Origin: Bacteroidia bacterium | GTDB lineage: Bacteria; Bacteroidota; Bacteroidia; Flavobacteriales; Flavobacteriaceae | NCBI GenBank assembly: GCA_030427985.1 | Contig: JAUIBH010000024.1 | Coordinates: forward strand, 1 to 44,229 | Length of the DNA stretch: 44,229 bases | Reading direction: 5' to 3' | Part shown: in pieces, positions 14,647 through 23,474 of the stretch | Numbering within the stretch: position 1 is the stretch's first letter | Layout of the letters: every line of letters starts with the position of its first letter | Program-made: the position numbers and the translations under genes | Notes under the pieces: generated by a model | Seen by the model: only the letters and a program-made list of their open reading frames with translations | What the model was told of the DNA's origin: nothing | The model's database searches: none

Positions 14647-15138
14647 ATGGAAAAAAAACAAATCGGTTTTGAGCTTACCATTTTTGAGAGTGTCAATGAA
14701 CTTTCACAAAGTGAACAAGAATTGTTACACGCCGCAGAACAAGCACAAGAAAATGCTTATGCCCCTTATTCCAATTTCCAGGTCGGGGCTGCTGTTTTAC
14801 TGGAAAACGGAGAAGTTGTTATTGGCAGCAACCAAGAAAATGCATCCTATCCCTCTGGGCTCTGCGCAGAACGTGTTGCGGTGTTTCAAGCGGGGGCAAG
14901 ATACCCTGGAGTAGCCCTAAAAATGTTGGCTGTGACCGCTAAATCAAAAGACCACCTGGTTGATGTGCCTGCCGCTCCCTGTGGCAATTGCAGGCAATCC
15001 ATTATGGAGTATGAGCAACATCAAAAATCGCCCATTGTTATAATGCTCAAAGCTGAAAAAGGCCCCATATACAAGTGCAGTTCCATGGCGGATATTTTAC
15101 CCTTGGCCTTCAATAGTTCATTTTTGGGGGATTCTTAA
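14647..15138 (+). CDS. cdd: cytidine deaminase
   Basis: The 163-residue enzyme has the standard cytidine deaminase motifs: AYAPYSNFQVGAA near residue 37, the zinc/proton site CAER (C73, E75) and the paired zinc cysteines PCGNC (C112, C115). It converts cytidine and deoxycytidine to uridine forms in pyrimidine salvage in the cytoplasm. The N-terminus is about 20 residues longer than the minimal enzyme. The ATG at 14647 is preceded by a -7 box. In this window cdd lies upstream of pdhA, which has its own promoter 30 bp downstream. Confidence 0.95.
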   Translation: MEKKQIGFELTIFESVNELSQSEQELLHAAEQAQENAYAPYSNFQVGAAVLLENGEVVIGSNQENASYPSGLCAERVAVFQAGARYPGVALKMLAVTAKSKDHLVDVPAAPCGNCRQSIMEYEQHQKSPIVIMLKAEKGPIYKCSSMADILPLAFNSSFLGDS

Positions 15139-15169
15139 ACCAATTCTTTTTCCAAAACAGATATATATG

Positions 15170-15177
15170 TATTTTTG
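15170..15177 (+). promoter_or_regulatory. -7 promoter box of pdhA-pdhC
   Basis: TATTTTTG is an exact TAnnTTTG match, 42 nt before the chosen pdhA ATG. A small hairpin (TCCCC...GGGGA, about 15181-15195) lies in the resulting leader. The box overlaps an earlier in-frame ATG (15175), which argues against that start. Confidence 0.6.
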
Positions 15178-15219
15178 CTCTCCCCATTGCAGGGGAATTT
15201 CACACTAATAGTATCGTTG

Positions 15220-16218
15220 ATGAAAAAAATCACCAAAGAAGTTTACCTTAAATGGTACGAGGATATGATGTTCTGGAGAAAGTTCGAGGACAAATTGGCC
15301 GCTGTATATATTCAACAAAAAGTTAGGGGTTTCCTACACTTGTACAATGGTCAAGAAGCTGTATTGGCAGGCGCACTGCATGCCATGGACCTTACCAAGG
15401 ACCGAATGATAACCGCGTACCGTAACCACGTACAACCTATAGGTATGGGAGTAGATCCCAAACGTGTCATGGCCGAACTTTTCGGCAAGGTTACGGGGAC
15501 TTCAAAAGGGATGGGCGGTTCCATGCACATCTTTTCTAAGGAACACCGTTTTTATGGCGGTCATGGAATTGTAGGTGGTCAGATTCCTTTGGGAGCTGGG
15601 CTTGCCTTTGCCGATAAATATTTTAAAAGGGATTCCGTGACTCTTTGTTATATGGGAGATGGTGCCGTGCGGCAAGGTTCATTGCACGAAGCGTTCAACT
15701 TGGCTATGTTGTGGCAATTGCCCGTAGTGTTCATTTGCGAGAACAATGGCTACGCCATGGGAACCTCAGTGGCACGTACAGCACATTCCACTGACATCTG
15801 GAAATTGGGATTAGGGTACGAAATGCCCTGTGGACCTGTTGATGGAATGGATCCAGCCATTGTGGCCAAAGAAATGGACAAAGCTATTGAACGTGCCAGA
15901 ACAGGTGGAGGTCCAACATTCTTGGAGATGAAGACTTACCGCTATCGTGGCCACTCTATGAGTGATGCACAACATTACCGAACCAAGGAAGAAGTGGAAG
16001 AGTACAAGAAAATAGACCCTATTACCCAGGTAAAGGATATTATTCTTGAAAAAGGATATGCTTCTGAGGAGGATTTGAAGAAAATCGATAAAAATGTAAA
16101 AGCTTTGGTGAGCGAGTGTGAAAAATTTGCGGAAGAATCTGATTTTCCACCAAAGGAACAATTGTACGATACCGTGTACGAACAAGAAGACTATCCATTT
16201 TTACAACATAAATTATAA
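15220..16218 (+). CDS. pdhA: pyruvate dehydrogenase E1 component, alpha subunit
   Basis: The 332-residue protein carries the E1 alpha features: MFWRKFEDKLA, AYRNHVQPIGMG, GGSMHIF, HGIVGGQIPLGAGLAFA, and the thiamine-diphosphate motif GDGAVRQGSLHEAFNLA...CENNGYAMGTS (given in parts). The regulatory-type loop YRYRGHSMSD is also present. With an E1 beta subunit it decarboxylates pyruvate and passes acetyl to E2. The start is set at MKKITKEVY (15220) because the earlier in-frame ATG lies inside the promoter box. The E2 gene follows after 4 nt. The beta subunit is not next to it; in Flavobacteriia it is often elsewhere. Confidence 0.93.
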   Translation: MKKITKEVYLKWYEDMMFWRKFEDKLAAVYIQQKVRGFLHLYNGQEAVLAGALHAMDLTKDRMITAYRNHVQPIGMGVDPKRVMAELFGKVTGTSKGMGGSMHIFSKEHRFYGGHGIVGGQIPLGAGLAFADKYFKRDSVTLCYMGDGAVRQGSLHEAFNLAMLWQLPVVFICENNGYAMGTSVARTAHSTDIWKLGLGYEMPCGPVDGMDPAIVAKEMDKAIERARTGGGPTFLEMKTYRYRGHSMSDAQHYRTKEEVEEYKKIDPITQVKDIILEKGYASEEDLKKIDKNVKALVSECEKFAEESDFPPKEQLYDTVYEQEDYPFLQHKL

Positions 16219-16222
16219 GTAG

Positions 16223-17848
16223 ATGGCAGAAGTAATCAACATGCCGAGATTGAGCGATACCATGGAAGAAGGTACCGTGGCAAAATGGCTCAAAAAAGTA
16301 GGTGACAAAGTGGAAGAAGGCGATATTTTGGCCGAAATTGAAACCGATAAGGCCACCATGGAGTTTGAATCATTCCATGAAGGAACCCTGCTTCATATTG
16401 GAATACAAGAAGGAGATGGCGCCCCGGTTGATTCCCTTTTGGCCATTATTGGTGATGAAGGTGAGGATATTTCTGCCTTGCTCAATGGAGGAGGAACCGA
16501 ATCAAAAGAATCCGCCGATGCCCCTGAAGCAAAGGCTGAAGAAAGCCCTGCTGAGCCAGCCAGTGCACCTGCTGAAATACCAGAAGGGGTTGAAGTTATT
16601 ACCATGCCCCGTTTGAGCGACACCATGGAAGAAGGAACCGTGGCCAGTTGGTTGAAAAAAGTGGGTGATGAAGTGGAAGAGGGCGATATTTTGGCCGAAA
16701 TCGAAACCGATAAGGCTACGATGGAATTTGAATCCTTTTACTCCGGTAAGTTGTTGTACGTTGGTATTCAAGAAGGTGAAGGTGCCCCAGTCGATTCCCT
16801 TTTGGCCATCATTGGTCCAGAAGGAACTGATGTTGATGCTGTGTTAAAAGCACAAGCTGGTGGTGGTTCCGCTGCAAGCGCACCTAAAGAAGAAGCGGCA
16901 CCCAAAGAGGAATCCAAAAAAGAAGAAGCACCTAAAACGGAGGCTACCACTTCCCAAGATGGAGGCCGAATCTTTGTTTCTCCTTTGGCCAAAAAGATAG
17001 CTGAGGAGAAAGGTATCGACCTTGCCAATGTAAAAGGCTCTGGTGATAATGGGAGAATCGTAAAACGTGATGTTGAAAGCTATCAACCGTCTCAGGCGGC
17101 ACCAGCTGCTGAAAAACCTGCAGAATCTGCTGCTTCAGTTGCACCGATAAGTTTACCAGTTGGAGAAGAAAGTGTTGAAGAGGTGAAGAATTCTTCAATG
17201 CGAAAAGCCATTACCAAGCATTTGAGTGCTTCCAAGTTTACCGCACCACATTTCTATTTGACCATTGAGGTGGACATGGACAATGCCAAGGCATCAAGAG
17301 CACAGATCAACAATTTGCCAGACACTAAGGTGTCTTTCAACGATATGGTATTGAAAGCTTGTGCCATGGCACTTAAAAAGCATCCGCAGGTAAATACCAC
17401 TTGGACGGACGATGCCACTATCTACAAACACCACATCCATATGGGTGTTGCTGTTGCTGTTGATGAAGGCTTGGTGGTTCCGGTCATAAAATTTGCCGAC
17501 CATCTTTCATTGACGCAGTTGGGTACTGCCGTTAAAGATTTGGCGGGAAGGGCAAGAACCAAAAAAATAAAACCCGATGAAATGGAAGGGAGCACTTTTA
17601 CCGTTTCTAATTTGGGTATGTTTGGTATTCAGGAGTTTACCTCCATTATCAACAAGCCTAACTCGGCAATCTTATCCGTTGGTGCCATTGTAGAAAAACC
17701 CGTGGTTAAAAATGGTGAGATTGTAGTGGGTAATACCATGAAAGTGACCTTGGCCTGTGATCATAGAACCGTGGATGGTGCTGTTGGAGCTCAATTCCTG
17801 CAGACCCTAAGGGCCTATCTGGAAAACCCAGTGACCATGTTGGCATAA
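16223..17848 (+). CDS. pdhC: pyruvate dehydrogenase E2, dihydrolipoamide acetyltransferase
   Basis: The 541-residue E2 has two N-terminal lipoyl domains with lipoylation lysines K43 and K164 (each in ETDKATMEFES). Ala/Pro/Glu-rich flexible linkers separate them. A peripheral-subunit-binding domain follows at about 250-287 (FVSPLAKKIAEEKGIDL, GRIVKRDV). The catalytic acetyltransferase core comes next, with the active-site DHRTVDG (H514, D518). It transfers acetyl groups to CoA and forms the complex core. The two lipoyl domains are close internal repeats at DNA level, which could make this region prone to recombination. The gene follows pdhA by 4 nt and ends before a repeat-like hairpin and a terminator. 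Confidence 0.95.
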   Translation: MAEVINMPRLSDTMEEGTVAKWLKKVGDKVEEGDILAEIETDKATMEFESFHEGTLLHIGIQEGDGAPVDSLLAIIGDEGEDISALLNGGGTESKESADAPEAKAEESPAEPASAPAEIPEGVEVITMPRLSDTMEEGTVASWLKKVGDEVEEGDILAEIETDKATMEFESFYSGKLLYVGIQEGEGAPVDSLLAIIGPEGTDVDAVLKAQAGGGSAASAPKEEAAPKEESKKEEAPKTEATTSQDGGRIFVSPLAKKIAEEKGIDLANVKGSGDNGRIVKRDVESYQPSQAAPAAEKPAESAASVAPISLPVGEESVEEVKNSSMRKAITKHLSASKFTAPHFYLTIEVDMDNAKASRAQINNLPDTKVSFNDMVLKACAMALKKHPQVNTTWTDDATIYKHHIHMGVAVAVDEGLVVPVIKFADHLSLTQLGTAVKDLAGRARTKKIKPDEMEGSTFTVSNLGMFGIQEFTSIINKPNSAILSVGAIVEKPVVKNGEIVVGNTMKVTLACDHRTVDGAVGAQFLQTLRAYLENPVTMLA

Positions 17849-17851
17849 TAT

Positions 17852-17884
17852 TGTCCCTTTCGACTCCGCTCAAGGGACAGTCGA
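17852..17884 (+). repeat. REP-like hairpin after pdhC
   Basis: TGTCCCTT (17852-17859) pairs with AAGGGACA (17872-17879). The loop contains TCGACT, which can alternatively pair with AGTCGA (17879-17884). Palindromic intergenic elements with a TCGACT..GCTC core are common in Flavobacteriaceae, from memory; copy number here is unknown. Confidence 0.45.
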
Positions 17885-17895
17885 GAACTTATTTT

Positions 17896-17925
17896 AAAAA
17901 AGCATCCTTTTAGGATGCTTTTTTT
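17896..17925 (+). terminator. intrinsic terminator of pdhA-pdhC
   Basis: A 13-bp A-rich/GC stem (17896-17908 with 17912-17924, core GCATCCT/AGGATGC), a 3-nt loop and a T-run. Confidence 0.85.
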
Positions 17926-17932
17926 ATCTTTA
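17925..17932 (+). promoter_or_regulatory. possible -7 box of the M28 peptidase gene
   Basis: TATCTTTA has one mismatch to TAnnTTTG and ends 19 nt before the ATG at 17952. It overlaps the tail of the pdhC terminator. Confidence 0.4.
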
Positions 17933-17951
17933 GGAAAATCAAAAACGCAAA

Positions 17952-18947
17952 ATGAAAATACTCTTACATACTCTCGGTCTGATACTACTGATGAACTGTG
18001 GTTCGACCCAAATGGTGCAAACTCCTTCACAAGGAGGAGAGCAGAGTGTAACCGTCAATCCTGCAAAAAGTGATGAGGATTCCTTTACCAATTCCGAGCG
18101 GATTGGCGATATCATGAAGTATTTGGCGTCGGATGATTTAAAAGGACGCGATTCGGGAAGTGAGGGCATTGAAATGGCTGCTAAATACATTGAAAACTAT
18201 TTCAAATCATATCAGGTAAAGCCATATTTTGACTCGTATCGAGATACTATTACCAATTATAAGGAGCCTTCCTATAATATTGTGGGAATCGTTGAAGGAA
18301 GCGACCCAGATTTAAAGAATGAATATATTGTGATTGGGGCCCATTACGACCACATTGGCACCATTGCCCCTGAAAATGGGGATTATATTGCAAATGGGGC
18401 CAACGACAATGCATCGGGAACAACTTCGGTAATGGAAATGGCACGGTACTTCGGCACCCATAAGACCAACAAACGAAGTTTGATTTTTGCACTTTTCACC
18501 GCTGAGGAAAAAGGATTGTTGGGATCGGAGCACTTGGCCAAAAAATTACATGAACAAAACTTGAATTTGTATACCATGCTCAATTTTGAAATGATCGGTG
18601 TGCCCTTGCAGGGTAAGGACTACTTTGTGTACATCACAGGGTATAACCGCTCCAATTTGGCAGAAATAAGCAATGGCTATGCCGATGAAGAATTGGTGGG
18701 TTTCTTGCCAACGGCTAAAGAGTACAATCTGTACCAGCGTTCAGACAATTATGCCTTCCACAAGGAATTTGGTGTGCCATCGCATACCTTTTGCACCTTC
18801 GATTTCACCAATTTTGGGCACTATCACAAAGTAGGGGATGAGGTTGACCTTATGGATTTTGATCATATGGCTACTTTAGTAAACAAAGTATTGCCCGTTT
18901 TGGAAGGGATTGCCAATGCTTCTACACAAGAAATTCAACTTAAATAA
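17952..18947 (+). CDS. M28-family zinc aminopeptidase lipoprotein
   Basis: The 331-residue protein has a very short signal peptide with lipobox LLMN-C16, so it is probably anchored in the outer membrane or periplasm. A polar spacer leads to an M28 catalytic domain. The co-catalytic zinc motifs are visible: AHYDHIG, the bridging Asp in ANDNASGTTSV, the catalytic Glu pair in FTAEEKGLLGS, an acidic ligand in NFEMIG and a late His in PSHTFCTFDF. Such enzymes trim N-terminal residues of peptides. It lies between the PDH operon and an SDR gene and seems to be a single-gene unit. Confidence 0.85.
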   Translation: MKILLHTLGLILLMNCGSTQMVQTPSQGGEQSVTVNPAKSDEDSFTNSERIGDIMKYLASDDLKGRDSGSEGIEMAAKYIENYFKSYQVKPYFDSYRDTITNYKEPSYNIVGIVEGSDPDLKNEYIVIGAHYDHIGTIAPENGDYIANGANDNASGTTSVMEMARYFGTHKTNKRSLIFALFTAEEKGLLGSEHLAKKLHEQNLNLYTMLNFEMIGVPLQGKDYFVYITGYNRSNLAEISNGYADEELVGFLPTAKEYNLYQRSDNYAFHKEFGVPSHTFCTFDFTNFGHYHKVGDEVDLMDFDHMATLVNKVLPVLEGIANASTQEIQLK

Positions 18948-19183
18948 GGTTTATATCATTTAAAATTCCTGCGGAAAGGATGAGCCTTTGGTTGTGATAT
19001 TGAACGCAGGTGGTTAGATGGTTGATGTCTTATTTTGGAGTTTTCGTGGCTATTCGTGAAATTCGTGTCGCGCGAAATAAAATTTAAATAGAGAAATGTC
19101 CCTTTTGAGGCGTGTCTGCCGCTGGAAGGGGACTTTGAGTGGTTTAGATTCCTGACTCCTCGGGAATCCAAAAGAAGAAAATC
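18948..19183. other. intergenic region with repeat-like hairpins
   Basis: No gene was seen. TTCGTG occurs three times (19043, 19053, 19062) at 9-10 bp spacing. Beyond it, GTCCCTTTT...AAGGGGAC (about 19099-19132) and GATTCC...GGAATC (about 19147-19168) can form stems. These look like intergenic repeat debris of the kind common in this family. Confidence 0.4.
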
Positions 19184-19867
19184 ATGGCGAACATCATCAT
19201 TACAGGAACAAGCAGAGGAATCGGTTTTGAGTTGGTGCAACTTTTTGCTCAAGAAGGGCATAAGGTGTTGGCTTTGTCCCGAAACGCAAAGCCCATTGCC
19301 GATTTGAACCTGCCCAACGTACATGCCCTCTCTTTTGATTTGGCCAAACCAGCAGATTTTGAAAAAGTAACCGACTTTTTAGAACAAGAACAGTGGCATA
19401 TCGTGGATGTGCTCATCAACAATGCAGGGCGATTGCTCAACAAACCCTTTTCAGAAACTACACTAACAGAATTTGAAGCGGTTTACAAAGTAAATGTGTT
19501 TGGAGTGGCTGAATTGACCAAAACGGTTTTGCCCCAGATGGGCCAAGGAGGCCATGTGGTCACTATTAGTTCCATGGGTGGAGTGCAAGGCAGTGTAAAG
19601 TTTCCGGGATTGGCCGCCTATAGTTCCAGTAAGGGGGCTGTAATCACCTTAACGGAGCTTTTGGCCGAAGAGCACAAGGAAACTGGCCCCAGTTTTAATG
19701 TGTTGGCCTTAGGAGCCGTACAGACTGAAATGTTGGAAGAGGCTTTCCCGGGCTACGAAGCGCCTGTAACTGCTATGGAAATGGCTGCCTACATCAAGGA
19801 TTTTGCCTTGACAGGTCAGAAGATGTACAATGGGAAGTTGTTGCAGGTAAGTAATAGTACGCCTTGA
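19184..19867 (+). CDS. short-chain dehydrogenase/reductase (SDR family)
   Basis: The 227-residue protein is a classical SDR. The nucleotide-binding TGTSRGIG lies at residues 7-14, NNAG at 79-82, a catalytic Ser in TISSMGG (about 129) and the catalytic YxxxK pair at Y146/K150. After TGTSR a basic residue and LSRN suggest preference for NADP(H), an inference. It is slightly shorter than the usual 240-250 residues and ends soon after the substrate-binding region. The substrate cannot be told. It converges with the next gene, 26 bp away, and no terminator was seen between them. Confidence 0.88.
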   Translation: MANIIITGTSRGIGFELVQLFAQEGHKVLALSRNAKPIADLNLPNVHALSFDLAKPADFEKVTDFLEQEQWHIVDVLINNAGRLLNKPFSETTLTEFEAVYKVNVFGVAELTKTVLPQMGQGGHVVTISSMGGVQGSVKFPGLAAYSSSKGAVITLTELLAEEHKETGPSFNVLALGAVQTEMLEEAFPGYEAPVTAMEMAAYIKDFALTGQKMYNGKLLQVSNSTP

Positions 19868-19893
19868 GGCTTAAGTATTGTAGTGTTGAGCAG

Positions 19894-20817
19894 CTAACAA
19901 ATTGGAGTCCAGTATTCATTGGCAAGAATAAACTCTTTAAACGATAAGTTTTTAGGTTTATCACACATAGATTTTATTTCAAATCTTCCTTTTCCCTTGT
20001 TCCACTGCATTAAAACGGACATATAATCCAATCTTGAATAGATGTCATAAGCATTTTTTAAAATGTTCAACTGTTCTGTTAGATCATCAAATGATTCAAA
20101 AGAACCCGATGAATCACCTCCAAGGATTTTGTGTTTAATATATCTTTTGTCATTTATATTAATACTATCGTATTCTTTTTTCAATAAATAGGATAAGGTT
20201 TTTTGATTTGTCATTTTGGTCACCATGGATTTTATTTCATGGATTAACCTTGGGGCGATGGATTGACCCTCTTTTTCAAGATTGTACTGTGAATAGCTTT
20301 TAGTGATTGCAGAGCCTTCTTCTTCTTTAAGAATTCCAAAAGGAATAAGCTTCAGCGTAAATTTTGTGTCTGTACCTATTCTTGGTATTTCAACATCCAA
20401 GAAAAATACGGCATACTTGGAATTTTCAATTGACTTGCTTTCACTAAAAACATTGATGTCAAAATTTTCAGGTAAGATTTCGTCCATATCTTTGTTGGAG
20501 GAAATTGATTTATTCCAATCACAAAAAAATTCTTCTTTTTGTAGCAGCATATAATCTCCATGGCTATTCTTATATGCCCCAACTATTGAATTGCATTCGC
20601 ATCCGCAAGTTGGATAACTTCCCCAAACTCTCAAATACCCATTTTTAGAGTCATCAATCTCATTGTAATCTGGAACCCCATCTTCATTTTCATCTTCAAA
20701 TAAAGAATAGCAATTTTGAACCCTTTTCCACAGTAGTTTATCAAGATCTTCACTATTTTGACCTTTGACAACTATGGTTAGTAGAAAAACAAGTAAGTAT
20801 GTTATGGCTTTCAACAA
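19894..20817 (-). CDS. secreted hypothetical protein
   Basis: The 307-residue protein starts at a TTG (second codon also TTG) that is needed to include the signal peptide KAITYLLVFLLTIVVKGQ. Residues 42-53 (DENEDGVPDYNE) resemble a calcium-binding thrombospondin-3/EF-hand-like loop. A CGCEC cluster at 71-75 is unusual. The rest is charged and soluble without repeats; no family was recognised. It probably acts in the periplasm or is exported. AT content looks higher than in neighbouring housekeeping genes, which could mean a different origin. It converges with the SDR gene. Upstream 20818-20985 holds no gene. Confidence 0.7.
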   Translation of the reverse strand: MLKAITYLLVFLLTIVVKGQNSEDLDKLLWKRVQNCYSLFEDENEDGVPDYNEIDDSKNGYLRVWGSYPTCGCECNSIVGAYKNSHGDYMLLQKEEFFCDWNKSISSNKDMDEILPENFDINVFSESKSIENSKYAVFFLDVEIPRIGTDTKFTLKLIPFGILKEEEGSAITKSYSQYNLEKEGQSIAPRLIHEIKSMVTKMTNQKTLSYLLKKEYDSININDKRYIKHKILGGDSSGSFESFDDLTEQLNILKNAYDIYSRLDYMSVLMQWNKGKGRFEIKSMCDKPKNLSFKEFILANEYWTPIC

Positions 20818-20985
20818 ACTGGAATTTTCTCAAAATCTAAGAATACCTTTCTGATGTAGCTGGTTTAAATTGATAAATACCTAATTTCAATTTATGGATA
20901 AGAAAATTTCTCGAAAGGACTTACTGTGGTTCCCTGTTCGGGATCCTTAATAATTAAAGATAGTAGACATAATTATAGAATTTCT

Positions 20986-23376
20986 CTAATAAGAAACCCC
21001 CACCTTCATTCCATCAGATTCGACCCAAGCTTCATTTTCTGAATCTAATAGGGTACCCTCCAAAACCTGCAATTGGTTTTTATGACTTTCTGGAATTTTC
21101 AACTTGATTTTCCACTCCGGATTGGTCTGCTCAATTTTGATGGTAGTTTTCCCATCTTTTTTGGTGTAGAACATGGAAATTGCATTGGCTCCATCGCCAA
21201 GTTTCACATTTTCCAAGGAGCAATTGTCCCAAGCATCGGGTAGTAAGGGGGAAATCACAATTTCTTTTTGTGCAGTATTGGGTTGAATGCCAAAAAACTG
21301 GTGTACAATGGGGTAGGCAAAGCTATAGATGTTCCACGCTTGGGTGATCATGCCATAATCCGGGGAAACCTCGTACATGCTGCCCGGAAAGGCATAGCTA
21401 AAAGTACGGGTCATTCGTTCCAAATAGTTAAGGGCTTCGTTGGGCCTTCCATAGTTATTTTCCGCTCGTGCCTGAACCCCCGTGGGCAAGGTCATCACGG
21501 CACCCGTATAGGAGAAAACCTTGGAGCCTTTAAAAGAGCCTTCATCCGAACCAGCGGATTGATCCCGGTCAATGCCGGTCACAAAAACTCCAAATGGATT
21601 GACAAACTGTTTTGCGGTTTCCAAGGCTTTGAGGGCTTTGGTGGTATCGGCAATTCCCATTTCCATAGGGGTGTTCACCACCCAATTGTGGTGCATTACA
21701 AAAGGCCTTGGTTCATTTGAGGGATGTGTTTTAATGAATTGTTTTGTAGCTTTTAGCTCTTCAACAGCCCAAGGTTTGTTCAAGGTGTCTGCACGTACAA
21801 TGGCATCTTCGATTAGGTGTAAGGCTTGGGCATCCGTTCCAATAAAGTCGGCATATGAATTGAAATTTTCGGACCAAAACTCCGTATTGATTTTATGTTT
21901 GAGTTCTTCCGCAGTCCTTTGATATTGGAGTGCGAGTGCATCCCTGCCCAATTCCTTGGCCATTAAGGCTGCATCGGCAAAAGCTTTTTGGGAATAGGCG
22001 GCCACATCAATCATTTCACTGTCCAATCCATGAATTTCCATCATTCCAAAACCTTCGGGGAACCCATTGCCGTCCAAATCGTTTTCTTCCATCAACCACA
22101 AAAGGCCTTTCTCTATGGTGGGAAAGTATTTTTCTAAAAAGGATTTATCCCCATTCCATTGGTAAATGCTCCAAATGAGCGAGGCAAATTGTGGGGTTTC
22201 ATTAATGTTCCCTTGGTTGAATACCGCTCCGTTGGTAGACATTTCGTGAATGATTTTCCCATTACCATTCACACTGTTTGATACACTGTCCAACAGGGCT
22301 ATGGTGCTGTAAACGGCATCGGTTTGTCCAATGGCCATGTATCCCTGGAGGGCATACTCACTGTCCACCCCAAACCACCAAGGGTAATCAGGAATTCCAG
22401 CAGTGATTCCAGAGCCGACTTCAGGAACGGTTCGCATCAACCAGTCACAGTTGTATTTTAACCACTCAAAGGCCTGTTGCATGTTTTTATCAGGTATGGT
22501 CAATTTGGATTGCTGTGCCAATGCTTCGTACCGTTGTTTTTTCGCTTCCAAGAGATTGGGCCAATCCGATTTTATGGTGTTAAATGTGGCAATGGCGTTC
22601 TCTCTGGAAGTGTAAGAACCAGCTACAATAAAATTGATGGTTTTGGTTTCATTGGGTTCAACTTTCATTGTATAGGATAATTGGTTGGAAACCCCCAATC
22701 CCCCATAACTGTTTTCCACTTCAGATTTTTGTATTGGTGCCATATCACTGGCATAACATGCAAACCATGGACTTTCATTGTCATTAGCTACCCACCCCTG
22801 AATGGCTTCTTCAAAAACAGCTTCATCATGGGTATCATTCATGTTGGTGCGCTCTCCCAACCACGTAGGTCTCAAATCCGAATGGCCCGTAAAACTCAAA
22901 TCAAAAGTTGTTGCCGTTGAAGCAGTGTTGGTCAATTCAACCTGAATTAGAAGTCCTTCCAAATCATCAGGAACAAATTGCCAGCGTTTCACAGAAATAT
23001 TTTTTGAAGGAACCGTAAACTGATGTGTATTGGCAAATGGGTAGTTGGTAAACCTATCGGCTTTATCTAGCAGAAACGATTCATCACTCCAGTGAAGTTC
23101 AATGTCAAATCCGTCCATCAATTTAATGGGATGGTCCCAAATGCCTCCCATTTCACCTTTAATGTGCCACCCAATTTCGGGAAAGGAGCCATCTTGATGG
23201 CCAACCATATATACCCTGTTACCTGCGGTTACGAATGGAGATGGTAAATACTCGGTTTTTCCATTGATATGTGCACTGTTTTCCATTTGACTTGAAAATG
23301 CCATAGGTTTTTCGGTTTCTGAACAATTCCAGAAAAGAAGTCCAAGCAGGGCTATTTTATAATTGGGCCATCTCAT
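20986..23376 (-). CDS. six-hairpin glycoside hydrolase-like lipoprotein (glycogen-debranching/GH63-like)
   Basis: The 796-residue protein has a signal peptide with a possible lipobox LFWN-C18. Residues about 25-290 form a beta-sandwich-like region. Residues about 300-720 look like an (alpha/alpha)6 barrel, with NCDWLMRTVPEVGSG, DYPWWFGVDSEYALQGYMA, LWLMEENDLDGNGFPEGFG, YSQKAFADAALMAKELG and PGSMYEVSPDYG (in parts). A small C-terminal beta domain follows. The pattern fits amylo-alpha-1,6-glucosidase, GH15/GH63-like enzymes. Acidic residues in WWFGVDSE and NDLDGNG are candidates for catalysis, not verified. The substrate is unknown. No SusCD pair is next to it, so it is an orphan extracytoplasmic enzyme. 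It diverges from the SprT-like gene. Confidence 0.7.
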   Translation of the reverse strand: MRWPNYKIALLGLLFWNCSETEKPMAFSSQMENSAHINGKTEYLPSPFVTAGNRVYMVGHQDGSFPEIGWHIKGEMGGIWDHPIKLMDGFDIELHWSDESFLLDKADRFTNYPFANTHQFTVPSKNISVKRWQFVPDDLEGLLIQVELTNTASTATTFDLSFTGHSDLRPTWLGERTNMNDTHDEAVFEEAIQGWVANDNESPWFACYASDMAPIQKSEVENSYGGLGVSNQLSYTMKVEPNETKTINFIVAGSYTSRENAIATFNTIKSDWPNLLEAKKQRYEALAQQSKLTIPDKNMQQAFEWLKYNCDWLMRTVPEVGSGITAGIPDYPWWFGVDSEYALQGYMAIGQTDAVYSTIALLDSVSNSVNGNGKIIHEMSTNGAVFNQGNINETPQFASLIWSIYQWNGDKSFLEKYFPTIEKGLLWLMEENDLDGNGFPEGFGMMEIHGLDSEMIDVAAYSQKAFADAALMAKELGRDALALQYQRTAEELKHKINTEFWSENFNSYADFIGTDAQALHLIEDAIVRADTLNKPWAVEELKATKQFIKTHPSNEPRPFVMHHNWVVNTPMEMGIADTTKALKALETAKQFVNPFGVFVTGIDRDQSAGSDEGSFKGSKVFSYTGAVMTLPTGVQARAENNYGRPNEALNYLERMTRTFSYAFPGSMYEVSPDYGMITQAWNIYSFAYPIVHQFFGIQPNTAQKEIVISPLLPDAWDNCSLENVKLGDGANAISMFYTKKDGKTTIKIEQTNPEWKIKLKIPESHKNQLQVLEGTLLDSENEAWVESDGMKVGVSY

Positions 23377-23474
23377 AATTTCAAATTTTGATAAAAATAC
23401 ACAGATAAATTTTCTGGATTTATATGAGATTGATTTGTACCGTGTAACTTCGTATTTGGAAGAACAATATTGAA

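Noticed and set aside
14591..14914. Open frame overlapping the porV terminator and cdd
   Set aside because: It starts in a terminator hairpin and overlaps cdd in another frame.
15175..15219. Earlier ATG of pdhA (15175)
   Set aside because: It lies within the -7 promoter box; the family start fits MKKITKEVY at 15220.
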